Source of the DNA: Gemmatimonadota bacterium
GTDB lineage: Bacteria > 4572-55 > J002
Length of the DNA: 9,241 nucleotides
Direction of reading: 5' to 3'
NCBI GenBank assembly: GCA_003697105.1
Contig: RFFQ01000122.1
Location: forward strand, 1-9,241
Shown here: positions 1 to 6,967 of the stretch, in pieces
Numbering within the stretch: the first letter of the stretch is position 1
Layout of the letters: each line of letters begins with the position of its first letter
Notes under the pieces: generated by a model
Told to the model about the DNA's origin: nothing
Databases searched by the model: none
Seen by the model: only the letters and a program-made list of their open reading frames with translations
Position numbers and translations under genes: made by a program

Positions 1-3000
1 CTCAAGCCGGAGGCATCATAAATTTGGCAGGTGATCTGAAAGGTCTCATCGTCAAAGGTGCTCGTCGGGGCAAAATTGGAGATCGTTGGCGGGGTAGAAT
101 CATCATCGCCGACATAGATAAGCAACGGGAGGGTCCAGATCGCTGACGCATCCCCCGCATGATCGGCATCGGCATCGCGGGCATAAATGCGGAAGATAAA
201 TTCCGTACCGGCGGGCAATGCGGGGAATTCGCTCTCCGATTGGTAGCGGTCACCACTCAGGAGCACCAACGGGGTTTCCGTAGCGTCTTCGGTCAGTTCG
301 CCGTCGGTATCCCAGCGGACGAACTGTTCGGCAAGCCCGCTGGCATCGGTGATGGTAGCAGAGACGTAAAACGGGTTATTATCCTCAATGCCTTCCGGGA
401 GAACATCCGTCACGACGGGCGCATCTGGGTCATCATCGTAAACAGTTACCGTCTGAATACCGGAAATCGTTTGCCGTTCGTCGCCCAGATGATCCATATC
501 GTTATCGGTGGCATAAATCCGGTAACGGATGACCGTCCCGCCCGGTTGTGCGGGAAGTACTGTTTGGGCGCGATAGTGGTTGTTACCCTGATGAATCAAG
601 GTGATTTGTTCGCCGTCATCGGGAGTCTCGTCGGTATCCCACACCAGATACGCTTCAGAAAGTCCGCTGGTATCTTCAATATCACACTCGATGGAGATGG
701 TCTCGTTATCCAGTACCTCGACCGGGGTAAAATTGGAAATAACCGGGGCATCGGGGTCATCATCGATCACGACAAATGAGATTCGTTCACTGACACCTCC
801 GGTACGGTCGGCGGGATTTTCCAGATCGAAATCGTTATCCCAGGCATAAATTTCATAGAGAATTTCCGTGCCGGCAGGCTGGCGGTTGATCTGTTCCACA
901 CTTTGGAAGCGAGACCCACTCAGGGGGTTCATCTGCTGGACTTCAAAATTATCATCATCAATATTTCCGTCGTTATCCCACTTGATCCAGACCCCTTGCC
1001 CGTTGGGTGGACCCGAATCATCATCAAATACACCGGACGAATCGATAATATCTGCCTCAAAATAAAAGTCTTCATCATCGTAGAGCGCTACCGGACTAAA
1101 ATTGACAAACTCCGGCGGCAGAACATCATCATCGGCAACGACAATCTCAACGGTCTGGCTGATTGCCAAACTGCGATCCCGTAAAAATTCGTTATCCTGA
1201 TCGTTATCCCAAGCGTAAATATTGTAGCTTAGTTCTGTCCCCACCGCTTGCTGGGGAATCGTGCTGACGGTAATCCAGGTATCCCCGTTGTAGGGTTCCA
1301 TGTAGATGGAATCGGAGACCGCATCCGTTTGCCAGTACAAAATGACGAGATCAATCCCGGACTCATCCGTAATGTCGGCATACATGAAAGTGGATTGGTT
1401 GTCGGTCATTTCATCCGTAAGGTTGGTAATGATAGGCGGCGTGTTGTCATCATCCAAAATGGTGATGGTTTGCTGGGCACTTTCGCCCGGTTGGCGGTCG
1501 GCGGGGTAGCCGTTATCAAAATCGTTATCGGCGGCACGTACCACGTAGCGGAAAAAGGTACCCACCAACTGCGAGTCAATGGCTTCAGCAGTTTGGTAGC
1601 GGTTATTTCCAAGCGGAATCATCGCCACTTCCACGTTCTCTTCAAAGCCATTGGACCAGACCAGCGTGACGGAATCGTCATAAATCCCGGATGTATCCGT
1701 GATCGTACATTCAATGGTGATGGTTTCGGCATCGGTGACGGCGGTTGGGGTAAAATCGGCAAATGTTGGCGGAGTTTGGTCATCATCGATTACTTCCAGC
1801 GGTTGGATGGCACTAACCGCCAGCGCTTTGTCACCTTCATCTTCGTTATCAAAATCGTTATCTTTGGCGTAAATCTGGTAAACAAAATCCACATCAAAGT
1901 GGTAGCTCCCAATGAGGTCGGTGGTGCGGAAGGTATCGCCGCTATCGCGAACCATTGGGGTGCGGAATTTGGTCAGTTCCAACTCGCCGTCAATATCCCA
2001 ATTGACATAGACACTGCTTTCATCAATCCCACTGGAGTCATCCACAATGGTTGCCGTGATCCAGAATGCCTCGTAATCCAGCACAGATTGTGGGGCAAAA
2101 TCACGGATTTCGGGTGGGGTGGCGTCATCATCGATAATTTCAATGGTGATGGTCTGGCTGGCAGATTGGGCGCGGTCACCGGGATAGGAATTATCAAAAT
2201 CATTATCATAGGCATAGACCCGGTAAACAAATGTCCCACTGGAGGGTTGCGGGGGCAAGGCGTCAATGGTGCGGTAGCGTCCTTGTGAACCGAGCACAAA
2301 CGCCATCTGGGTTTCATTGGCATCTTCGGTCAGTTCGCCGTCATTATCCCACCAGATATAAATCCCCTGTCCGTCCGAACCCGTGTCATTATCAAACACG
2401 TTACTGGGGTCAGTGATGGTACATTCGATGTAAAATTCAGCGGTATCATAAATGAGTTCGGGGGCAAAATCGCGGTATGTCGGTCCTTCGGCGTCATCAT
2501 CAACGATGGTCACGGTTTGCACCTCGCTAACCCCACTGAGCGCATCGCCTTCGTGGTCATCATCCACATCACTGGCATAGACCTGATAAACCAGATCGAC
2601 CGCTACCGTTTGCGGATTGATCGACTCTGCCGCTACCCACCGCCCATCGATGAAATTCATCGTCACGGGACCATTGGCATTCACGATCAGATCGCCGTCA
2701 TTATCCCAATAGAGGTAAACGGAGTTGCTGTCCAGCCCGGAATCATCGGAAATCTGGCAAGAGAGCGTAAAACCCTCATCATCAAAGGCTTCTACCGGCT
2801 GAAAATCAAATGCCAGCGGCGGGTCGGTGTCTTCATCTTCAAACGTGATCGACAACGTATCGGTGGTGGTGCTGAGTGCATCACCGGGACGATCGGTGTC
2901 GGCATCCGTAGTTGTAATGGAAAAGCGGAACGCAAAGCCGGCTTGACCGGGAATTTGGGGGGGAATTTGGCTGACGGTCTGGTATTCATCCCCGCCGATA

Positions 3001-4598
3001 TGCTCCAATGCCACTTCTGTTTCGGGATCAATGCCGTTTGTCCAAAAGAGAGACGCCGACGCCACCCCAGAGGCATCCTGAATCGTACAGGAGATGCTGA
3101 AGGGGGTGTCTTCAAGGGTGGTCGCCGGCAAAATATTGGTAATCACAGGCGCCTCGGTGTCATCATCCGTAAAAGTGATCGTCTCAGCGGTGCTGACCGT
3201 CGTCATACCATCGTCCGGTTGATCACGGTCGGCATCCGTTGCCCGTACCCGGTAAATAAAGAGTGAATCAAACAGGTCGGCGGTGATAAAAGCCGCGCTG
3301 GATTGGTACGTACCATTACCATTTTCATCACCGCTGATCCGCAACATCGGCATCGTTTGATAATCGCTATCCAATTCTCCGTCAGTATCCCATTCCAGCA
3401 GTACGAGCGTGGTATCGATCCCGCTGGTGGGGTCGCTGACATCCGCCGTAATGACAAAAGTGGGGCTGCTGTCCGAGACATTCGTTGGCGATAAGTTGGA
3501 GATGAGGGGTGCATCCGAGTCATCGTCAGCGAAATTGACAGCAGCCACCAGACTGATTCCAAAGGTCGCGTCCTCCGGGCGATCATTATCGGCATCCCAC
3601 GCCGTCCAGCGGAAAACAAAATTGGAGTCAAACACGTCTAGGGTATAAAATATTTCCGATTGGTACAATCCGGTGTACGTGGTGGTATCAGTGCCGGCAT
3701 ATGTGCCCGTGCCGACGTTGAAGTCCGTCTCAAGTTCGCCGTCGGTATCCCACAGAACCCGCACAGAATCGGGATTAATCCCGGATTCATCATTGATGTT
3801 GCCGGAAAGCACAAAACTGGGTACATCATCGGTGATCATTGATGGGGCAAGACCGGCAAAGGTGGGTTCACTTTCATCATCGTCACTGAACTGGATGGTG
3901 ACCGTGGCGCTCGTTGCGCGGAGTTCATCCCCCGGATGGTCGGCATCCTGATCATTGGCAGTGACGCGGTAGAGAAAATCCATGCCGTAAACCTCAGCGG
4001 TGGTGAAAACGCTATCACTCACATAGTGATTGTCACTTACTAACGACATGTTTACGGATTGAAACCCATTGTCCAGATCACCGTCCACATCCCATTCCAA
4101 CACGACCGACGCCGGATCAACCCCGCTGGTGGAATCCAAGACCGTTGCGGTAATTTCAAATGTCGTTTGATTATCGATCAGGGCGGTTGGCGCTAAATCG
4201 CCAATTACGGGGACATCTTGATCATCATCGGTGATCGTAATGGTGAAGAGTTCGCTGGCAGATTGCATCCGGTCATTGGGGTTGTTCCGGTCAAAATCGT
4301 TATCGTGGGCAAAAATTTGGCCGGTAATTAGGACTCCGGCAGGCATTGGCGGCAGCGCAACATCAACGCGATAGGCTTGCAAACTGTCTGACCAACTCAG
4401 TTGCACTTCGGTAGCATCGGTGACCAGTTCACCATCGGTATCCCACAACAGATATATCCCTTGCCCCTCTGAGCCGGTGCTATCATCATATACACCGGAG
4501 AGCGAATCGGCAATTTGCGCCGAGATCCCGATCGATTCGGAATCCAGCACCGTGGACGGTTGTATCCCGGAAATATTGGGACCGACGCCATCATCATC
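1..4598 (-). repeat. Tandem array of Ig-like protein modules (13 complete plus 1 partial)
   Basis: Asp-triplet linkers begin at residues 116, 239, 354, 473, 593, 702 (EDED variant), 815, 938, 1053, 1164, 1271, 1394, 1503 and 1613. This gives module lengths of 123, 115, 119, 120, 109, 113, 123, 115, 111, 107, 123, 109 and 110 residues, plus a partial module at the left edge. On the plus strand the linkers appear as recurring tcatcatc or gtcatcatc blocks every 321-369 bp. The modules are clearly homologous but diverged at DNA level, so this is an old array with some locally recent exchange. Modules 1, 7 and 11 form a long subclass of exactly 123 residues with a GQG-containing insertion. Modules 5 and 9 carry WTNG or WSNG in place of WDxDG. 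Confidence 0.9.
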
Positions 4599-4943
4599 CG
4601 CTGTGGCATAGACGGTATCGGTCGGTGTACTGGGGATGCTACTTCCAAAATCAATCGCGATGACGGAATAGCCGTAAGTTCCCAGTTGCAATACGGTTTC
4701 ATCGGTGTAGGTCAATGCGGCGGGGAAGATGGTAATTGCCGGAATACCATCCGTCCGGCGCACTTGAAAAAAGACATCATCCATCAGTTCGGCGGGGTAA
4801 TCCCACGCCAAGCTAATTGCAGAATCATTAACCGCCGTCACGCGCAACTGCGTCGGCGGTGCCGTCTGTGCCCCTGCGGTACCCCCGGCAACGGGCAACA
4901 GCCCTAATAACAACCCCAAACAGACCCATAATTTGCGGTTCAT
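1..4943 (-). CDS. Giant secreted multi-repeat Ig-like protein, N-terminal 1647 residues (3' end outside window)
   Basis: The protein is probably exported and acts at the cell surface or outside the cell as an adhesin or structural stalk; that role is inferred from architecture. The frame from ATG 4943 stays open to the left edge, and I checked it in phase at every repeat linker. Residues 1-25 form a signal peptide (MNRK, a Leu-rich core, then AGA before Gln26). Residues about 29-113 look like a fibronectin type III domain (PPTQLRVTAV, ISLAWDYP, YGYSVIAID). After that come modules of 107-123 residues. Each has a DxSG turn, a WDxDGEL strand-turn, a YR/YQ strand, an Asp-rich D-x-D-x-D loop near its end, and a DDD linker followed by PP or AP. 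A strong Shine-Dalgarno site supports this start. The gene has its own promoter. I cannot name a family for the modules; bacterial Ig-like or cadherin-like folds are the nearest guess. The C-terminal anchor or sorting domain is not visible. Confidence 0.93.
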   Translation of the reverse strand, partial: MNRKLWVCLGLLLGLLPVAGGTAGAQTAPPTQLRVTAVNDSAISLAWDYPAELMDDVFFQVRRTDGIPAITIFPAALTYTDETVLQLGTYGYSVIAIDFGSSIPSTPTDTVYATADDDGVGPNISGIQPSTVLDSESIGISAQIADSLSGVYDDSTGSEGQGIYLLWDTDGELVTDATEVQLSWSDSLQAYRVDVALPPMPAGVLITGQIFAHDNDFDRNNPNDRMQSASELFTITITDDDQDVPVIGDLAPTALIDNQTTFEITATVLDSTSGVDPASVVLEWDVDGDLDNGFQSVNMSLVSDNHYVSDSVFTTAEVYGMDFLYRVTANDQDADHPGDELRATSATVTIQFSDDDESEPTFAGLAPSMITDDVPSFVLSGNINDESGINPDSVRVLWDTDGELETDFNVGTGTYAGTDTTTYTGLYQSEIFYTLDVFDSNFVFRWTAWDADNDRPEDATFGISLVAAVNFADDDSDAPLISNLSPTNVSDSSPTFVITADVSDPTSGIDTTLVLLEWDTDGELDSDYQTMPMLRISGDENGNGTYQSSAAFITADLFDSLFIYRVRATDADRDQPDDGMTTVSTAETITFTDDDTEAPVITNILPATTLEDTPFSISCTIQDASGVASASLFWTNGIDPETEVALEHIGGDEYQTVSQIPPQIPGQAGFAFRFSITTTDADTDRPGDALSTTTDTLSITFEDEDTDPPLAFDFQPVEAFDDEGFTLSCQISDDSGLDSNSVYLYWDNDGDLIVNANGPVTMNFIDGRWVAAESINPQTVAVDLVYQVYASDVDDDHEGDALSGVSEVQTVTIVDDDAEGPTYRDFAPELIYDTAEFYIECTITDPSNVFDNDTGSDGQGIYIWWDNDGELTEDANETQMAFVLGSQGRYRTIDALPPQPSSGTFVYRVYAYDNDFDNSYPGDRAQSASQTITIEIIDDDATPPEIRDFAPQSVLDYEAFWITATIVDDSSGIDESSVYVNWDIDGELELTKFRTPMVRDSGDTFRTTDLIGSYHFDVDFVYQIYAKDNDFDNEDEGDKALAVSAIQPLEVIDDDQTPPTFADFTPTAVTDAETITIECTITDTSGIYDDSVTLVWSNGFEENVEVAMIPLGNNRYQTAEAIDSQLVGTFFRYVVRAADNDFDNGYPADRQPGESAQQTITILDDDNTPPIITNLTDEMTDNQSTFMYADITDESGIDLVILYWQTDAVSDSIYMEPYNGDTWITVSTIPQQAVGTELSYNIYAWDNDQDNEFLRDRSLAISQTVEIVVADDDVLPPEFVNFSPVALYDDEDFYFEADIIDSSGVFDDDSGPPNGQGVWIKWDNDGNIDDDNFEVQQMNPLSGSRFQSVEQINRQPAGTEILYEIYAWDNDFDLENPADRTGGVSERISFVVIDDDPDAPVISNFTPVEVLDNETISIECDIEDTSGLSEAYLVWDTDETPDDGEQITLIHQGNNHYRAQTVLPAQPGGTVIRYRIYATDNDMDHLGDERQTISGIQTVTVYDDDPDAPVVTDVLPEGIEDNNPFYVSATITDASGLAEQFVRWDTDGELTEDATETPLVLLSGDRYQSESEFPALPAGTEFIFRIYARDADADHAGDASAIWTLPLLIYVGDDDSTPPTISNFAPTSTFDDETFQITCQIYDASGL

Positions 4944-4950
4944 TATCGCA

Positions 4951-4957
4951 CCCCTCT
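4951..4957 (-). promoter_or_regulatory. Shine-Dalgarno site of the giant repeat gene
   Basis: On the minus strand AGAGGGG lies 7 nt before ATG 4943. It is a purine-rich site at normal spacing and it fixes the start codon of the repeat protein, directly in front of a clear signal peptide. Confidence 0.75.
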
Positions 4958-5001
4958 GGATAAATGAACGTTATATCATATTGATTTTACTACCATTTAA
5001 T

Positions 5002-5022
5002 CAAATGACTTGAAGTGATTTG
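5002..5022. promoter_or_regulatory. 21-bp near-perfect inverted repeat, candidate operator or 5' UTR hairpin
   Basis: The plus-strand arms are caaatgactt and aagtgatttg around a central g at 5012. Nine of ten arm positions pair; the one mismatch is at 5007/5017. The repeat starts about 7 nt inside the transcript predicted from the promoter at 5036-5064. It could bind a dimeric repressor or fold as a hairpin at the mRNA 5' end. No T-run follows it on the minus strand, so it does not look like an intrinsic terminator. Confidence 0.55.
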
Positions 5023-5035
5023 TTAAGTAAACTCG

Positions 5036-5064
5036 ATCATACTCGATTTAGACCCCTTTGTCAA
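5036..5064 (-). promoter_or_regulatory. Sigma-70-type promoter of the giant repeat gene
   Basis: On the minus strand the -35 box is TTGACA (5059-5064, perfect consensus), the spacer is exactly 17 bp (5042-5058), and the -10 box is TATGAT (5036-5041, five of six). Transcription should start near 5029 and leave an untranslated leader of about 86 nt before ATG 4943. The heptamer ATCGAGT occurs twice around the -10 box (5041-5047 and 5031-5037 on the plus strand as actcgat), ten bases apart from start to start. This could be a site for a regulator. Confidence 0.8.
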
Positions 5065-5081
5065 CAAAAATTTTGGGAAGG

Positions 5082-5118
5082 CAAAAACAAACCCCTGATA
5101 CCATCAGGCATCAGGGGT
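5082..5118 (-). terminator. Rho-independent terminator of the four-gene operon
   Basis: A perfect 9-bp inverted repeat, ACCCCTGAT (5091-5099) and ATCAGGGGT (5110-5118), encloses a 10-nt loop. Read on the minus strand, the stem is followed at once by TTGTTTTTG (5090-5082). The plus-strand side has no T-run, so it ends leftward transcription. It lies about 175 nt beyond the thioesterase stop codon and just upstream of the -35 box of the repeat gene, and so insulates the two units. Confidence 0.85.
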
Positions 5119-5293
5119 AACCCGACCTGCCGCACCCCCGATGTGCTGAATAGACATTTTTATAGCGAGATTCAAGGCGGTCAAGAGTAGGTGGGTCTGT
5201 TTTACCGGTGTAAGGGGTCGCCATTACAATGGCTAAAAACAGGGATGCGGAAAGGCAGGTAACGGTTTAGGGAAAAACATGCCGCGTGGGGCA
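5119..5293. other. Operon 3' untranslated stretch, no gene seen
   Basis: This stretch lies between the thioesterase stop codon and the terminator. I find no convincing reading frame on either strand; the longest ATG-led plus-strand frame I noticed (from 5230) is only 13 codons. A small palindrome, ccatt-ac-aatgg, sits at 5221-5232. With the leader region of the repeat gene (4944-5081) this completes the 350-bp gene-free gap, which otherwise holds the terminator, the promoter, the inverted repeat and the ribosome-binding site listed separately. Confidence 0.6.
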
Positions 5294-5791
5294 TTAGCGT
5301 GAGGAGTTTTCGTATTGTTTTTCGCGAGAACGGCGATCTAGGGCGGCTTGGCGGATGTGTTCAGCGGTCTTCCAATCTTGCTGTTCTTGAGGCGTGGTGA
5401 CCCGAAGTGGGGGAACCGGTTGGGGTTTACCTTTCGTATCAATAGCGACCATGGTGACAAAGGAGGTGCAACAGTGGGTTCGTTCGCCGTTGTTGGGATT
5501 TTCACTCCAAACGATCACTTTGATCATCATGGAGGAGCGCCCCACGTAAATGGTCTTTGCGCAGATGTGGACGAGGAAGTTGGCTTTGATGGGGGTATGA
5601 AAATCAATGGCTTCTACCGATGCCGTCACGACGTGTTCATGACAGTAACGGATGGCACACATGGCGGCAGCTTTATCGATCATCTCCATTAGTTTGCCTC
5701 CAAACAAAGCGTTATAGCGATTGGTATAAGCCGGTAGTACCAAGTCATTCATTTCGACGGTGATGGGAGGCTGCGGGGGTCGGTTTGGCAT
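5294..5791 (-). CDS. Hotdog-fold acyl-CoA thioesterase, YciA/BACH type (165 aa)
   Basis: It is predicted to hydrolyse acyl-CoA to free acid and CoA in the cytosol. The family signature is clear: Asn24, then FGGKLMEMIDKAA (residues 30-42) on the hotdog helix, with Asp39 at the position expected for the catalytic Asp of YciA-type enzymes. VVTASVEAIDFHTPIKA (54-70), VGRSSMMIKVIVW and FVTMVAIDTKGKPQPVP follow in family order. The length suits a single-domain bacterial enzyme. The tail after about residue 130 is charged and helical. AAGGA overlaps the upstream stop codon and supports ATG 5791, with a gap of 9 nt after the phosphatase. It is the last gene of the operon, ahead of the terminator. Chain-length preference cannot be read from the sequence, and its link to the signalling genes is unclear; it may be a passenger or may act in membrane-lipid turnover. 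Confidence 0.9.
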   Translation of the reverse strand: MPNRPPQPPITVEMNDLVLPAYTNRYNALFGGKLMEMIDKAAAMCAIRYCHEHVVTASVEAIDFHTPIKANFLVHICAKTIYVGRSSMMIKVIVWSENPNNGERTHCCTSFVTMVAIDTKGKPQPVPPLRVTTPQEQQDWKTAEHIRQAALDRRSREKQYENSSR

Positions 5792-5800
5792 TACATTCCT

Positions 5801-6967
5801 TTACAATTTACGGATAATGGAAATGGTCATATCATCTTTTTGGGGTGTGGTACCGCAAAATTGGCTGAGGGTTTCAAACACCTCATTGATAATTTCAGAG
5901 GCGGGCAGGTGATAATGTTTTTTGAGCAAGCGCTCGAAGCGTTCAAAGCCGAACAAATCGGTTTTGGCATTCATGGCATTAACAATGCCGCTGTTATAGA
6001 GGATCAACGTTTCGCCCGCTTGAAATTGATGTTCATGGCAGTGAAAAGTCAAATCCGATTGGACACCCATCGGCAGCGAAGTGGCGGCGAGCTGGTCAAT
6101 TTGTACAGAGCCATTCACACCCCGCACGGTATAGGGGAAGGGATGCCCGGCACTGGCATAGTGCATCACTCCCGTTGCGGTATTGAGCATGGCATAAAAC
6201 AGGGTGACAAATGTTTTTTCCGTCCAGGCGGTGCATAAAATCCGGTTGATGGTTTGGAGGACGATTTCCGGCGGGGATTGCTGGGGTATTTGGGCATAAA
6301 TACCGCTTTTTACCATCGCCATCAACAAGGCGGCAGGCAACCCTTTACCGCTCACATCCGCGATAACGGCGTTCAACTCCCGGTCGTTGCGGGGGATAAA
6401 ATCGAAGTAATCGCCCCCAATTTCTTCCGCGGCGATACTGGCGCCGTAAATATCCCAACCCTCAATTTCGGGGAAGGCGGGGGGGAGCAAGGAGACTTGC
6501 ACCATTCGCCCTCGATCCATTTCCTCCGTCAGCAACAGAGAGGTGGTCTGGAGTTCAACGGTTCGGAGTTCCAACTCCATGGTTTGTTCAAGGATACGAC
6601 TTTCCAGATCGGCATTCAGTTTTTCGAGTTGTTTACGGGATTGAAGCAAGTTCTGCCGCATCCGGTCCAGGTGAAGGGCAAGTTGCCCGAATTCATCCTG
6701 CCGGTTAATCGTGATCGGCTGTTTGAGGTCACCGGCGGAAATCGACTGAATATCACTGACGATATGTTTCAGGGGCTGAATGACCATGTTTGCCATCATG
6801 ATGGCAGCCGCTATCGTGATAAGTGAGGCAAAAAATGCCACACCGATAATGCCCCGGACGAGTGGGGCGGTTAAATCTCCATATATCCAAATGAGGCTAA
6901 ATATCACCACGATGGTAAATAGGGTGACGCAGAGCGAGAGCAGAATAAACCGGCTGCGGATACTCAT
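5801..6967 (-). CDS. Membrane HAMP-coiled coil-SpoIIE/PP2C-type Ser/Thr phosphatase (388 aa), degenerate metal motif
   Basis: This is an RsbU/SpoIIE-like protein. Relatives dephosphorylate anti-anti-sigma (STAS) proteins in partner-switching pathways; no STAS or anti-sigma kinase gene is in the window. TM helices span about 7-28 and 38-61 with only about nine residues between them, so there is no extracellular sensor domain. HAMP follows (IQPLKHIVSDIQ, SAGDL, DEFGQLALHLDRM, about 62-110), then a coiled coil (about 105-152). The phosphatase domain (about 155-388) has SLLP, AAEEIGGDYFDF (179-190), VIADVSGKGLPAALL (201-215), YASAGHPFP (270-278) and DDMT (378-381). The usual YTDG motif reads YNSG (324-327), so Ser326 replaces a normally conserved metal-binding Asp. 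I chose ATG 6967 because it forms an ATGA overlap with the TPR gene's stop and directly precedes TM1; an in-frame ATG at 7042 would add 25 polar residues inside the upstream gene. Confidence 0.88.
   Translation of the reverse strand: MSIRSRFILLSLCVTLFTIVVIFSLIWIYGDLTAPLVRGIIGVAFFASLITIAAAIMMANMVIQPLKHIVSDIQSISAGDLKQPITINRQDEFGQLALHLDRMRQNLLQSRKQLEKLNADLESRILEQTMELELRTVELQTTSLLLTEEMDRGRMVQVSLLPPAFPEIEGWDIYGASIAAEEIGGDYFDFIPRNDRELNAVIADVSGKGLPAALLMAMVKSGIYAQIPQQSPPEIVLQTINRILCTAWTEKTFVTLFYAMLNTATGVMHYASAGHPFPYTVRGVNGSVQIDQLAATSLPMGVQSDLTFHCHEHQFQAGETLILYNSGIVNAMNAKTDLFGFERFERLLKKHYHLPASEIINEVFETLSQFCGTTPQKDDMTISIIRKL

Noticed and set aside
1248-2288. Long plus-strand open frame (346 codons), with similar shorter ones at 159-779, 2517-3266 and elsewhere
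   Set aside because: They lie antisense to the repeat gene. Their translations are Ile/Val/Gly-rich strings created by the complement of Asp-rich codons, with no domain motif and no ribosome-binding site.
1-4598. CRISPR array or DNA-level satellite as the explanation of the periodic tcatcatc blocks
   Set aside because: The period is 321-369 bp, copies are diverged at DNA level, and the periodicity keeps a reading frame with conserved protein motifs.
4919-4931. Lipobox-like LWVC at residues 5-8 of the repeat protein
   Set aside because: The cysteine lies before the hydrophobic core, not after it, so it cannot be a lipoprotein cleavage site. The AGA site at residues 23-25 fits signal peptidase I.
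5159-5184. TTGACC...TATAAA on the minus strand, a possible promoter for a short RNA ending at the 5082-5118 terminator
   Set aside because: The spacer is only 14 bp, too short for a normal sigma-70 promoter, and no other support for a small RNA is visible.
6254-6826. Plus-strand open frames opposite the phosphatase (5840-6238, 6254-6826) and opposite the thioesterase (5348-5692)
   Set aside because: The minus-strand frames contain complete family motifs in order; these are shadows of their codon pattern.
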